From assembly GCF_000190755.2 (NCBI RefSeq), contig NZ_JH109152.1, positions 434,001 to 498,000 of the forward strand: a stretch of 64,000 nt of DNA. Direction: 5' to 3'. The notes beneath the pieces are model-generated. The model had not been told where the DNA came from. It made no database searches and saw only the letters and a list, made by a program, of their open reading frames with translations. Source of the stretch: Methylobacter tundripaludum SV96 (GTDB lineage: Bacteria > Pseudomonadota > Gammaproteobacteria > Methylococcales > Methylomonadaceae). A program made the position numbers and the translations under genes. Below, in pieces: positions 28,834-38,160 of the stretch; positions within the stretch are counted from its first letter, which is position 1, and the number at the start of each line of letters is the position of its first letter.

Positions 28834-29888
28834 AGCACTCGGTTCTAACCATCAACAGCGGTTCGTCTTCGATCAAGGCGAGCCTGTTTTCCGCTGACGG
28901 GGCGCGGCGCAATTTCCGCTATGAGCGAGTGCATGACCAACGGGAAGCGTTCGATCAACTCCTGCACGATCTGGAAGGTGATATGCCGGAACTGGTCGGG
29001 CATCGCTTTGTCCATGGCGGCGATATTGTCGATCCGGCAAGGCGGGTCGATGCGGCCGAGCGTTGCCGACTGGAAGAGCTGATCCATATTGCTCCGCTGC
29101 ATCTGCCGGGCAACCTGCTGGGGCTGGATTTATGCCTGCAACGTTTCAATGCGCCGCAAGTCGTTTGTTTCGATACGGCTTTTCATGCCACGATGCCCGA
29201 GTTGGCCAAACGGCTGCCGATTCCGAACGAGTTGGGGCTACGCCGCTTCGGTTTTCATGGGCTCAATTATGCCTACATCGCCAAAATGCTTGCGGGAGTT
29301 TTGGGCGACGTGGCTTATAAAAAAGTCGTTGTCGCTCATTTGGGCAGCGGCGCCAGCCTTTGCCTGATGGAAAACCTGAAATCCGTGGATACCACGATGG
29401 GTTATACCCCGGCGGGCGGCATCCCGATGGGAACCCGAAGCGGCGACCTCGATCCCGGCGTGATGCTGGAGCTGGCGAAACGCTACAATCCCGAACAATT
29501 GAGCGACATGGTGTTTCACCAGATGGGGTTGATGGCTTTGTCTGCGGGTGAAAGTTCGGAAATGAATGAGCTGCTTTCGAGTAACAGTGAAAATGCCCAA
29601 TTTGCCGTCGACTATTTTTGCCGTCAGGTGAGGGCGGCGATCGGCGGCTTTGCAGCCAAGGCGGGCGGTATCGATGCGCTGGTTTTTACCGGTGGCATAG
29701 GTGAGCATTCTGCCGAAGTTCGGGAAAAAATCTGCGGTTCCTTGGGTTTTTTGGGGTTTGCGTTGGATAAGTATCCCAACCGTGTCGGGCAGAATGAAAT
29801 CGGTCTTGCCGGTTATAAACCCGTGCTGATTGTCCCCGCTGATGAGGAGGTGATGATTCGCGACCTTTGCCTAAGCGCTTGTCCGTAG
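28821..29888 (+). CDS. ackA: Acetate kinase
   Basis: This 355-residue ASKHA-fold kinase interconverts acetyl phosphate plus ADP and acetate plus ATP. It has the N-terminal [35 protein letters not shown] and [12 protein letters not shown]. It is about 40 residues shorter than E. coli AckA (400), mainly in the N-terminal lobe, but no active-site motif is missing. The start lies within the 3' end of xfp, a translationally coupled pair. Confidence 0.94.
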   Translation: MAVLKHSVLTINSGSSSIKASLFSADGARRNFRYERVHDQREAFDQLLHDLEGDMPELVGHRFVHGGDIVDPARRVDAAERCRLEELIHIAPLHLPGNLLGLDLCLQRFNAPQVVCFDTAFHATMPELAKRLPIPNELGLRRFGFHGLNYAYIAKMLAGVLGDVAYKKVVVAHLGSGASLCLMENLKSVDTTMGYTPAGGIPMGTRSGDLDPGVMLELAKRYNPEQLSDMVFHQMGLMALSAGESSEMNELLSSNSENAQFAVDYFCRQVRAAIGGFAAKAGGIDALVFTGGIGEHSAEVREKICGSLGFLGFALDKYPNRVGQNEIGLAGYKPVLIVPADEEVMIRDLCLSACP

Positions 29889-30338
29889 CGATGCGGGCGT
29901 TTTCGGCACAACTTACAAATGCGCCGGAAACGCCAGTTTTCGCTCAAACCGGCTTATTCCGCCCCTGCCGCACAGGCATGTGCGCGGGCGTCGTGCTACC
30001 AGTCAACACCTGCTGTAAATCGGGATGTTGGCTGTAACCATTGTGCAGGTTTTTCCATATATTTTGCTTGCACCATCTTGAAATACGCTTAAAAACCGAG
30101 TTCCATTTGCCCAGTGAAGCATTTAATAGCCGCCACTATGAGTCACTGCTAGAACCCAAAGAACGGTATTTAGAAAGCGTCGACACTTTATACCCTACTT
30201 CGAGGGTAGAAATTTTACATCCAGGAAGCGTGGTTGGGTACTGTTGAAGTAGCCATGGTACACCAGTATAAGTAGTGGCACTTATATTCTAATTGCAAAT
30301 TCACAGTATAAAATACACCTACCAATTTCTAAGGAGGA

Positions 30339-30411
30339 ATGGTCACTAAGTTCAATTGCAAGAAGAACGACTTAGTGGTTAAAGCTCAGATCCAGTAATG
30401 AATCTGAGCTT
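30339..30411 (+). ncRNA. Candidate small RNA or leader peptide with terminator hairpin
   Basis: CACTAAG/CTTAGTG (30344-30350/30371-30377) and then AAGCTCAGAT/ATCTGAGCTT (30382-30391/30402-30411) form two perfect stems in a row, the second ending in a short T run. An AAGGAGG sequence at 30331-30337 precedes a 19-codon frame starting at 30339 whose stop lies in the loop of the second hairpin, though the spacing to ATG is unusually short. TATAAA at 30307 could be the -10 box. Whether this is a small RNA, an attenuator or a chance structure is open. Confidence 0.35.
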
Positions 30412-30473
30412 TTGCTCTGGAAGAAGGCGGATTTTTTTAGATAACTTTACATCAAACAAACAAAGAATAATTT

Positions 30474-30650
30474 ATGTTGGACATTTTTAGAATATTGCTA
30501 GCGTCATACATCAAAGCTCCCCGTCAAGCAAAGTCACCTTCAGTAACACCTAAGCCAGCCGCACAGCCACTGGCAGGATATTATTACCCATCCCCCGGAA
30601 TTATAAAAATCAGTCAAAATATCCTACGTTACGAGACAGGAGTCGAGTAG
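30474..30650 (+). CDS. Possible 58-residue small protein
   Basis: ATG at 30474 opens a frame of 58 codons, starting M-L-D-I-F-R-I-L-L-A-S-Y and rich in Pro/Ala in the middle, with G-Y-Y-Y-P-S-P-G. There is no clear ribosome binding site and I recognise no family. It may be a small protein or a fragment of a decayed gene. Confidence 0.25.
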   Translation: MLDIFRILLASYIKAPRQAKSPSVTPKPAAQPLAGYYYPSPGIIKISQNILRYETGVE

Positions 30651-31010
30651 TCTACAGGCGCGATAGTACACGTGTGCAACAACGATTCTTTCATTTTTAG
30701 GCCATAACATAGGTCGTGTCGCCACGATTTATGGACTCTGCTGAAGCCGTTGCTCGAAGCAAGCGGGGTTACTCTTAGTGTTAGTGCTTTAGTGATGGCT
30801 CGTGAATATGTGTACCACGAAACTCAATTTACCTCGCAAGTTTGATACTTTGATTTTGTAGATAAGTTCAATACAGCCTTTTCTGACGTGGAAGAGGCAA
30901 TCTCCAAAAAACGGTCGTTTTTTTGAACAGGGCAAATAGACTGCCGCACAGTTTTATGACCCCAAAATGAAGTAATCGTTGTCGTATCCCTACTTGACTT
31001 CACCAATGGC

Positions 31011-32534
31011 TTAAGCCATTGGTAGGATGAAATAAAAAGTGGTGCCTTTGTCAGGTTTACTCTTGAAATACAAAGTACCTTCATGGGCCTCGATTAGTGA
31101 ACGACTGATGGATATTCCCATGCCCATGCCATCGGCCTTGGTGGTGTAAAAAGGCGTCGATATTTTTTTTTGTTGGTCTTCATTTATTCCCGGCCCGTTG
31201 TCCTTTACCCTGACCTGTATGCTGTTATTGAGAGTCACTCGGCTATGGATGGTTATCTGGCGTTGCCGTTTTTCGGGTAAGTTTTTTAAGGCATCAACGC
31301 TATTTCGGATCAGGTTTATGAGGACCTGTTCAATTTGTATCTGATCGACATTGATAGACGGCAGATTATTTTCCAGTTCAAGCTTTAGCTTTACGCCGTT
31401 TTGATTAAGTTCGACAATGCACAGGTCAACACATTCATGAATCAAACTATTAATGTCGGCGGTTGAACGATGTTTTGCATGAGATTTGATAAACTCCCTC
31501 ATGCGTTGAATGATTTGTCCCGCTCTTGAAGCCTGATGATGGATTTTGGATAAGATTTCGAGGAGCTTTACCGGATCAGGATGATCAGTGTTAATAAGGT
31601 TTATACTGGTTTGTGTATAGGTTGAAATCGCAGTCAGGGGCTGGTTGAGTTCATGAGCAATGCCTGAAGCCATTTCACCCATCAGCCCAAGGCGAGTGAC
31701 ATGAGCGAGTTCGTCCAGATGTTTCTTGTCTTGCTGTTCCCTGTGTTTGCGCAGACTCACATCACGTACAATAGTGGTAAAATAGCGCGTGTTTTCAATT
31801 GAAAACTCAGCTATGGACATATCCAGAGGCACCACAGAACCGTTTTTGTGAATGCCTTCAATCTCCCAAATTTGACCGACAGATTTTACTGTATGGGGCA
31901 AGCTGCAATCATTCATTTTTCTTGGCGATGACGGCATGATCTTGTTAATGCGGCAACCGATCAGCTCTTTCGGTTTATAACCGAAAATAGTTTCTACTGC
32001 AGCATTAGCGGATACGATGATGTCGGACATGTCAATAGTGATAATGCCTTCCACTGACGCATTAAAAATGGAGTTAAGTTCGGCGGTCCGTTCCTGTACT
32101 GTTTGTTCCAGCACCTTGTTGTAATTATTTAGTTTTTTGTACAGCAGCCGCACTTCCAGCAGGTTATGGATGCGCGTCCGTACTTCGACCAGATCAAACG
32201 GTTTGCTGACAAAGTCTTTCGCGCCGGCAGCGAGCGCCCGCAGCTTGTGGCCCGGTTGGGCAGTGATCACGAGTACTGGAAGGTAGCCATCCGTTTCAAT
32301 TTCCTTAAGGCCTTCCATCACCTGGAAGCCATCCATGTCAGGCATCTGTAGATCGAGCAGGATCAGGTCGTAGCGGTTTTTTTGGTGAAGCGAATAAACC
32401 TCATGGGGATCATTTGTCGACGCAATGCAAGCATAGCCGACATCACCTAGCATTTCCCCAAGCAGAAGCACATTGTATTGCTGATCGTCAATGATCAGAA
32501 TGCTGGCGTTAAGGATTTCTTGCTCGCTAATCAT
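31011..32534 (-). CDS. Response regulator-PAS-histidine kinase hybrid protein
   Basis: This 507-residue signalling protein starts with a receiver domain (residues 10-130; phosphoacceptor D61 in L-I-L-L-D-L-Q-M-P-D, lysine in V-S-K-P-F), followed by a short coiled linker, a PAS domain (about 155-265), a HisKA domain with H in G-E-M-A-S-G-I-A-H-E-L-N-Q-P-L-T, and HATPase_c (N-box L-I-N-L-I-R-N-S-V-D-A-L, G1 V-K-D-N-G-P-G-I, G2 G-M-G-M-G-I). No membrane segment is seen, so it is cytosolic. Its ATG overlaps the stop of a decayed hybrid kinase upstream, which was probably its partner. Confidence 0.92.
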   Translation of the reverse strand: MISEQEILNASILIIDDQQYNVLLLGEMLGDVGYACIASTNDPHEVYSLHQKNRYDLILLDLQMPDMDGFQVMEGLKEIETDGYLPVLVITAQPGHKLRALAAGAKDFVSKPFDLVEVRTRIHNLLEVRLLYKKLNNYNKVLEQTVQERTAELNSIFNASVEGIITIDMSDIIVSANAAVETIFGYKPKELIGCRINKIMPSSPRKMNDCSLPHTVKSVGQIWEIEGIHKNGSVVPLDMSIAEFSIENTRYFTTIVRDVSLRKHREQQDKKHLDELAHVTRLGLMGEMASGIAHELNQPLTAISTYTQTSINLINTDHPDPVKLLEILSKIHHQASRAGQIIQRMREFIKSHAKHRSTADINSLIHECVDLCIVELNQNGVKLKLELENNLPSINVDQIQIEQVLINLIRNSVDALKNLPEKRQRQITIHSRVTLNNSIQVRVKDNGPGINEDQQKKISTPFYTTKADGMGMGISISRSLIEAHEGTLYFKSKPDKGTTFYFILPMA

Positions 32535-33140
32535 CGTATTTGTCCATTTTATTTGTATTGACCAAGCCTATTTCAGAAAGTTTCAGTGCATCGTCCAAGG
32601 CGTTCATAAATTCATTGACCTTGATGGGTTTTGTGAGATACAGGAAGAATCCAGCCTGCTCGTCTCGGTCCGGCCCGGCCCGGATCGGTGAAGTCATTCT
32701 TGAACGGTGCGCCGGTCTGCTCGTCGCGCGTGCAGTCGGAGAGAGCCTCCATCTGCTTGTTGATGTCGGAAATGATGCGGGACGGATCAGTGGTCATGAT
32801 CGCGTGTAGAACTGCTGGTCGCGCAGTATTGGCAGTGCCGATCAACAGGTAACCGATGATGCCCGGCGCGTAACGCCGTGACCGACACAACCGTCGGAAA
32901 GCGACTGCCATCCTTGCGGGTGTAGGTCAACTCGTAGACATCCTCGATGTCGCATGAGGCCTTGAATACCAAGGACTCGAAGTCAGGCGTAATCGGGGTT
33001 TTGAGCTCTACGCTCAACGCATTGGCACGTACGATCACTTCCTGCGGATAGGAAATGGCGGTCGGGGTGATCTTGTTCAGAACATCTGCGGCCATATAGC
33101 CCAGCATGCGCTCGTAGCCGATAGGCGTACCCAGCGCTCC
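32527..33140 (-). pseudogene. Decayed PAS-receiver hybrid sensor kinase
   Basis: Minus-strand fragments in different frames form parts of one kinase. About 33130-32880 encodes a PAS domain (E-R-M-L-G-Y-M-A-A-D-V, then Y-T-R-K-D-G-S-R-F-P-T-V-V-S-V-T-A-L-R). About 32855-32825 continues in another frame with I-I-G-Y-L-L-I-G-T. About 32640-32527 is the end of a receiver domain (F-F-L-Y-L-T-K-P-I-K-V-N-E-F-M). The HisKA and ATPase parts between are missing. The final stop TAG lies inside the start of the 507-residue kinase gene. This is a gene broken by frameshifts and a large internal deletion. Confidence 0.75.
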
Positions 33141-33433
33141 GCACGACGACCAGATTAGGCAGGGTTCCACCGCCCATGAAAATTGAGACACCGATGATGC
33201 CACGTTTCCGACTACGGCGATTTCTCGGTCGATGTGCCATTCTCCCATGACGTAAAGCTTGGACACGATGCAAGTCGTGGAAAAATAGGCATAACGCAAC
33301 ATTCGTAAAGGAATTTACCTAGCGGCATCTGGATCAATTCCAGATGAGGAGTATTGCGCTCGAATTCGGCTTCGGGCAGGGCGTCGAGAAGATAATTTTG
33401 CCAAGAGCTAAGCGGGTCAGGCATAAGCAACAC
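33095..33433 (-). pseudogene. Remnant of a Crp/Fnr-type regulator
   Basis: Three successive frames on the minus strand read as one cyclic-nucleotide-binding domain: N-Y-L-L-D-A-L-P-E-A-E-F-E-R with P-H-L-E-L-I-Q-M-P-L-G (33433-33300), Y-F-S-T-T-C-I-V-S-K-L-Y-V-M (around 33290-33230), and G-V-S-I-F-M-G-G-G-T-L-P-N with R-S-A-G-Y-A-Y-R-L (around 33200-33110). It therefore has at least two frameshifts and has lost its DNA-binding half, running directly into the PAS remnant. Confidence 0.75.
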
Positions 33434-33742
33434 CCTTCTGTTAATTAAGATCGAATAGCTCTATTAAGCCAAAAAAATCAGTTTGTATTGTACATGTACC
33501 TGTAGGATAAAGGGTTCAACTTCTCAAATCAATAAGTGCGGCTACCTATAAGGTGACTACGCTAAGCCACATGTTTTGTCATATCTCAATGGTAACAATT
33601 ATAAGCAACCAAAGTTAGTTTCAGTCATCATTGTTATGTCGGATTTATTTACACCTTCGGTAAGGTTTACCGTCCGTGGACATGGATATCGGCATCCATG
33701 CCATTATGGCTGTGCTGGTTGAGGTTTCTTGATCTCTTATTA
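33434..33742. other. Gene-free spacer before the IS4-superfamily element
   Basis: About 310 AT-rich bases between the Crp remnant start and the transposon end. No gene, strong hairpin or clear promoter was recognised. Confidence 0.4.
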
Positions 33743-34849
33743 ACTGATGTTACGCAGTCATCCCTAAATTTGGTTATTCTGTGCGAATGAAAAAAGCAGA
33801 ATTAGAGTTATACACAGATTATTTGATAAGCACGTTTGGAGCGGCGACAGCCACGGGATTATCGTCGATGGTGGATGGAGATGTGAGCCATGACCGAGTG
33901 ACGCGTTTTCTGTCAGAACGCGAATACACGTCTCGAGACTTATGGCGCCAGGTAAAATCGACAGTTCGCCAGATAGAGCGGGAAGATGGCGTGTTGATTT
34001 TCGACGACACGATCCAGGAGAAGGCCTGGACGGACGAAAATGAGGTGATGTACTGGCATTTCGATCATTGCAGCGGGCGTTCGGTACGGGGAATCAACTT
34101 GCTGAATGCCCTGTATTACAGCGGTGAGGTATCGATTCCGGTTGCGTTTGAGCTGATGCGAAAGCCGCTGCAATTTTGCGATGTGAAAACGCGACAGGTG
34201 AAGCGGGCCAGTGAAGTCACCAAAAACGAATTGATGCGGTGCATGATAGCCACCTGCGTGAATAACGCCTTGAAATTTCGTTATGTGTTGATGGATAGCT
34301 GGTTCGCTTCCGTGGAAAACTTTGAGTTTATTGTGAAAAAGAAAAAGCACTTTATCGCTGCGCTCAAAGACAACCGTCTGGTCGCTTTAAGTGCAGCCGA
34401 TAAGAAGCAAGGTCGCTTTGTACGGATCGATACCCTGGAATTATCGGATAAACAGGTCGTGCGCGGCTGGCTAAAAGGGTATGCAGATGAGGTCCTTTTA
34501 GTTCGGCAAGTCTTTACAAACAAAGACGGCAGCACGGGGTTGTTGAATCTGGTCTGCAGCGATTTGACGTGCAACGGCGACATGATCGCGACAATCTATC
34601 AAAAACGATGGAAAGTTGAAGTGTTTCATAAATCCTTGAAATCCAATGCCGCATTGGCAAAGTCGCCGACCCGCAGGGTTACCACGCAAAACAATCATGT
34701 GTTTATGGCGATTTACGCGGTATTCAAGCTGGAATGCCTGAAGTTAAAACACAAAACGAACCATTTTGCGTTGCGAGCTAAGCTCTTTATTAAAGCAACC
34801 CGTCAAGCCTATGCAGAACTTCAGATTCTGCAGGCTGCGTAACATCAGT
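33743..34849 (+). mobile_element. IS4-superfamily insertion sequence
   Basis: Perfect 15-base inverted repeats, ACTGATGTTACGCAG at 33743-33757 and its complement at 34835-34849, bound an 1107-base element with one transposase gene. The transposase stop codon lies inside the right repeat. No target duplication is seen, so flanking DNA may have rearranged after insertion. It sits beside the decayed regulator/kinase remnants. Confidence 0.88.
33781..34842 (+). CDS. IS4-superfamily (IS701-like) transposase
   Basis: This 353-residue DDE transposase has L-I-F-D-D-T-I near residue 75, V-L-M-D-S-W-F near 165 and the YREK-type signature I-Y-Q-K-R-W-K-V-E-V-F-H-K-S-L-K near 275 with the catalytic Glu. 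The N-terminal D-V-S-H-D-R-V-T-R-F-L-S segment resembles IS701-like proteins. The frame is intact. Confidence 0.88.
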   Translation: MRMKKAELELYTDYLISTFGAATATGLSSMVDGDVSHDRVTRFLSEREYTSRDLWRQVKSTVRQIEREDGVLIFDDTIQEKAWTDENEVMYWHFDHCSGRSVRGINLLNALYYSGEVSIPVAFELMRKPLQFCDVKTRQVKRASEVTKNELMRCMIATCVNNALKFRYVLMDSWFASVENFEFIVKKKKHFIAALKDNRLVALSAADKKQGRFVRIDTLELSDKQVVRGWLKGYADEVLLVRQVFTNKDGSTGLLNLVCSDLTCNGDMIATIYQKRWKVEVFHKSLKSNAALAKSPTRRVTTQNNHVFMAIYAVFKLECLKLKHKTNHFALRAKLFIKATRQAYAELQILQAA

Positions 34850-34988
34850 AAGTAAGTGCGCATATTGATATGCTGCCAACACCAAGGCAAAATAATTTGG
34901 TAAGGTTATGTTTTAACCGATTGAATGACATGGATGAACGCGGGCAACGTGTCAATCATGAAAAAGTGAATAATTCGTTTAAGGAACT

Positions 34989-37403
34989 ATGATGGCCGAG
35001 CAAGCAAACTATATTCGTTGGTTTAATGAATTAACGATCGACGATGTGTCTCTGGTAGGCGGCAAGAATGCCTCATTAGGCGAAATGTATCGGGAATTAA
35101 CGCCGCAAGGCATCCAAATCCCTAACGGTTTTGCGGTGACCGCCGAAGCTTACCGCTATGTATTGGATCAAACACATAGCTGGGAGGCGCTGCATCAAAC
35201 TTTGGATGACTTGAATCCTGACGATGTCGCCGACCTTGCCAAACGTGCGCGTAAAGCGAGGGAAATAATCTACGCCGCGCCTTTTCCCAAAGACCTTGAG
35301 CAGCAAATTATCGAGGCGTTCAATCAGTTGAAACAACAGTATGGCGACGACTTAAGCGTTGCGGTGCGCAGTTCCGCCACCGCCGAAGACTTGCCGACCG
35401 CCAGTTTTGCCGGACAACAGGATACTTACCTGAATATACGCGGCGAACAAGTCTTGCTGGACTCCTGCAAACGCTGTTTTGCCAGCCTGTTCACTGATCG
35501 CGCGATACATTACCGCGTCGATCAGGGCTTCGACCATTTCAAGCTGGCCTTATCGATAGGCATTATGAAAATGGTGCGCTCGGACCTGGATGCCAGCGGC
35601 GTGATGTTTTCGCTGGATACCGAATCGGGATTCAGGGATGTGGTGTTTATTACCGGCGCGTACGGACTGGGCGAAAACGTCGTGCAAGGCGCAGTAGACC
35701 CAGACGAATTTTACGTACACAAACCCACTTTTGAGCAGGGCCATCGGGCGGTGTTAAGGCGCACCCTGGGCGCGAAGAAAATAAAAATGGTCTACAGCGA
35801 AGGACGTACCCGAGAACCTACCCACAACATTGTGACCTCTGAAGAAGAACGTAACCGCTTTTGCATTAACGATGCGGATGCGCTGACCCTCGCCGACTAC
35901 GCCATTAAAATAGAGAAACATTACAGCGCCAAAGCGGGTCAGGCCAAACCGATGGATATTGAATGGGCGAAAGACGGCCTTGACGGTACGCTGTACATCG
36001 TTCAGGCGCGCCCGGAAACCGTGGTTTCCCAATTGCGCGGCATGGTTTTGGAACAATACAGTCTTAAAAGTAAAGCCGAACCGATAGTCACCGGGCATGC
36101 GGTGGGCAGCAAGATTGCCACCGGCAATGCGCGGATTATTGAAAACGTCGAACAGCTCAATAGTTTTAATCCCGGCGATGTGTTGGTGGCCGATATGACC
36201 ACGCCGGACTGGGAACCGGTGATGAAAATGGCTTCGGCGATAGTCACCAACCGTGGCGGGCGCACCTGTCACGCGGCGATTATCTCGCGCGAACTGGGCG
36301 TTCCGGCGGTCGTCGGTTGCGACAATGCCACGACCATGATTAAACATAATAGCCCGGTCACCGTATCGTGCGCCGAGGGCGATGTCGGTAAAGTCTATTC
36401 CGGCCTGCTCGACTTCGCTATTAACAGCACCGATTTGTCGGGCCTGCAACGTCCGAAAACCAAGATCATGCTCAATATCGGCAATCCCGAACTGGCCTTT
36501 AAAACCAGCTTCCTGCCCAATGACGGCGTGGGGCTGGCGCGGATGGAATTTATCATTACCGAATACATCAAGGCGCATCCAATGGCGTTGATACACCCGG
36601 AGACAGTGCAAGATGCCGGTGAACGGGAACAGCTGAGCCGGTTAACACGAAATTATGCGAGCGCCGAAGATTACTTTATCCAAAAACTATCGGAAGGCGT
36701 GGGCACCATTGCCGCCGCGTTTTATCCCAAGCCCGTCGTCGTGCGGATGTCGGATTTTAAAACCAACGAATACGCCACCTTGCTTGGCGGGCGCTGGTTT
36801 GAATTCGATGAAGCCAATCCGATGATCGGTTTTCGCGGCGCGTCGCGATACATCCATCCCGCTTACGCAGAAGGTTTTGCGCTGGAATGCAGAGCTATGA
36901 AACGGGTGCGCGACGAGATGGGCTTGTCCAATGTTATCTTGATGATCCCGTTTTGCCGCCGCGTAGAGGAAGCCCGGCGCGTACTCGACTACATGGCGCA
37001 GCTGGGTTTGAAACGCGGCGAGCAGGGGCTGGAAATTTATGTGATGTGCGAGATTCCCAATAACGTCATTCAAATCGATGCTTTTTCCGAATATTTCGAC
37101 GGCTTTTCTATCGGCTCCAATGATTTGACCCAGCTTACCTTGGGTGTGGATCGCGACTCCGCGATCCTCGCCGAGGATTTTGACGAGCGCGATCCCGGCG
37201 TCAAGGAAATGATTCGCCTTGCCGTTGACGGCGCGCGGCGTAACGGCAGACATTGCGGCCTTTGCGGCCAAGCGCCGTCGGATTACCCCGAAATGGCGGA
37301 ATTTCTGGTGGAAATCGGCATCGATTCAATGAGTTTGAATCCCGATACCGTGTTGCAGACTACGCAGCGGGTGTTGGAAACCGAACGGCGTTTGGGCAGA
37401 TAA
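34989..37403 (+). CDS. ppsA: Phosphoenolpyruvate synthase
   Basis: This 804-residue enzyme makes PEP from pyruvate and ATP. Domains: N-terminal ATP-grasp (V-G-G-K-N-A-S-L-G-E-M near residue 20; V-R-S-S-A-T-A-E-D-L), swivelling phosphohistidine domain (G-G-R-T-C-H-A-A-I-I-S-R-E-L-G with the His near 427), and C-terminal TIM barrel (G-S-N-D-L-T-Q-L and G-L-C-G-Q-A-P-S). The length suits PpsA (E. coli 792). Two adjacent ATG codons occur; the second (34992) has the better spacing from AAGGA. In methanotrophs it closes the route from pyruvate to sugar phosphates. Confidence 0.96.
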   Translation: MMAEQANYIRWFNELTIDDVSLVGGKNASLGEMYRELTPQGIQIPNGFAVTAEAYRYVLDQTHSWEALHQTLDDLNPDDVADLAKRARKAREIIYAAPFPKDLEQQIIEAFNQLKQQYGDDLSVAVRSSATAEDLPTASFAGQQDTYLNIRGEQVLLDSCKRCFASLFTDRAIHYRVDQGFDHFKLALSIGIMKMVRSDLDASGVMFSLDTESGFRDVVFITGAYGLGENVVQGAVDPDEFYVHKPTFEQGHRAVLRRTLGAKKIKMVYSEGRTREPTHNIVTSEEERNRFCINDADALTLADYAIKIEKHYSAKAGQAKPMDIEWAKDGLDGTLYIVQARPETVVSQLRGMVLEQYSLKSKAEPIVTGHAVGSKIATGNARIIENVEQLNSFNPGDVLVADMTTPDWEPVMKMASAIVTNRGGRTCHAAIISRELGVPAVVGCDNATTMIKHNSPVTVSCAEGDVGKVYSGLLDFAINSTDLSGLQRPKTKIMLNIGNPELAFKTSFLPNDGVGLARMEFIITEYIKAHPMALIHPETVQDAGEREQLSRLTRNYASAEDYFIQKLSEGVGTIAAAFYPKPVVVRMSDFKTNEYATLLGGRWFEFDEANPMIGFRGASRYIHPAYAEGFALECRAMKRVRDEMGLSNVILMIPFCRRVEEARRVLDYMAQLGLKRGEQGLEIYVMCEIPNNVIQIDAFSEYFDGFSIGSNDLTQLTLGVDRDSAILAEDFDERDPGVKEMIRLAVDGARRNGRHCGLCGQAPSDYPEMAEFLVEIGIDSMSLNPDTVLQTTQRVLETERRLGR

Positions 37404-37463
37404 GCGGTAAAATGCCGGTAAAGTCATAAAGTTGTTGAATCCTCACAACAAAAAGACATCTGC

Positions 37464-37518
37464 CGTAGGGCGTGCCGCGCGCGCCTTGGAAGCTAAGGCG
37501 CGCGCGGCACGCCCTACG
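37464..37518. repeat. Perfect 24-base-arm palindrome after ppsA
   Basis: Left arm 37464-37487 (starting CGTAGGGCGTGCCGCG) and right arm 37495-37518 are perfect complements with a 7-base loop. The stem is very GC-rich (runs of CGCG). It lies downstream of ppsA and may act as a terminator, or be a mobile palindromic repeat. Confidence 0.92.
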
Positions 37519-37635
37519 TATACTGAAGGACGCTTGTCCTTGTAATAAAGTCCCTGTCGAAACGTTCCGGTTTTTGTATGTTGGGCTAGAATAAATAATA
37601 TAGAGTTTTTGGTTTTATAGCAGGAGAGGAAAAAA

Positions 37636-38076
37636 ATGAAGATGAAAAATTATCGCCTGTTTATAGTGAGTTTTGTGACGGCTTCATTTATTTTGCTGAC
37701 CGGGTTTGAAAAGCCCGGCGTTAATAATGCTCTTCCTTCAGCAAATGAAGTAAAAAAAGTGCAGTCCAAGAGCAAAGAAAGCCTCGTTAAGCCAAAACAG
37801 AAAACAAAAAATAAGCAGGAAGCGGTTGCTGAAGAGGCTGAATTTCAAAAACCGCTGGATCTTTCTATGCCATTTAAGGATTCTGAAAATGCCTGGCTGA
37901 CGATTGAACAAAACAAGGCCGTTCAGGGAGAATCATTAAATATATTTGCTTCGGAAAAGAACAAAAGGCCGCGGCCTTTATATTTGGATAGTCAGGTGTT
38001 GATGTCGCAAGAACCGGAAGTGGATAAGCGAAAATCGTTAGATGGCGCGGGGATCGTCATCAACCTGAAACGGTGA
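37636..38076 (+). CDS. Exported protein of unknown function
   Basis: This 146-residue protein begins with a signal-type helix (residues 6-23, ending F-I-L-L-T-G-F) without a lipobox cysteine. A Lys-rich low-complexity stretch follows (residues 36-62), then a more ordered C-terminal half ending A-G-I-V-I-N-L-K-R. A GGAGAGG ribosome binding site precedes the ATG. I recognise no family. A terminator follows the gene. Confidence 0.6.
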   Translation: MKMKNYRLFIVSFVTASFILLTGFEKPGVNNALPSANEVKKVQSKSKESLVKPKQKTKNKQEAVAEEAEFQKPLDLSMPFKDSENAWLTIEQNKAVQGESLNIFASEKNKRPRPLYLDSQVLMSQEPEVDKRKSLDGAGIVINLKR

Positions 38077-38130
38077 CCGTGAAATGAATAGCACCGAATT
38101 TTGAAAAACTTCTAAAGTTTGGCAATGAAA

Positions 38131-38154
38131 AAAACGCCCTTAACCGGGCGTTTT
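38131..38154. terminator. Intrinsic terminator
   Basis: AAAACGCCC and GGGCGTTTT pair around a TTAACC loop, followed on the plus strand by a T run. It ends the exported-protein gene and, on the minus strand, the transcript of CRISPR array 1 (an A run precedes the stem). Confidence 0.9.
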
Positions 38155-38160
38155 TTTTGC

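Larger units (their letters stand above)
29889..31010. other. Gene-poor 1.1 kb region between ackA and the kinase gene
   Basis: No protein gene with clear homology lies here. It holds a two-hairpin structure (30344-30411) that could be a small RNA, and a 58-codon open frame at 30474-30650. Base composition is more AT-rich than the flanking metabolic genes. Around 30720-30850 several open fragments are seen but none has a credible start or family. The region may be the residue of lost genes. Confidence 0.4.

Noticed and set aside
35754-36611. 285-codon minus-strand open frame inside ppsA
   Set aside because: Antisense shadow of the PEP synthase reading frame.
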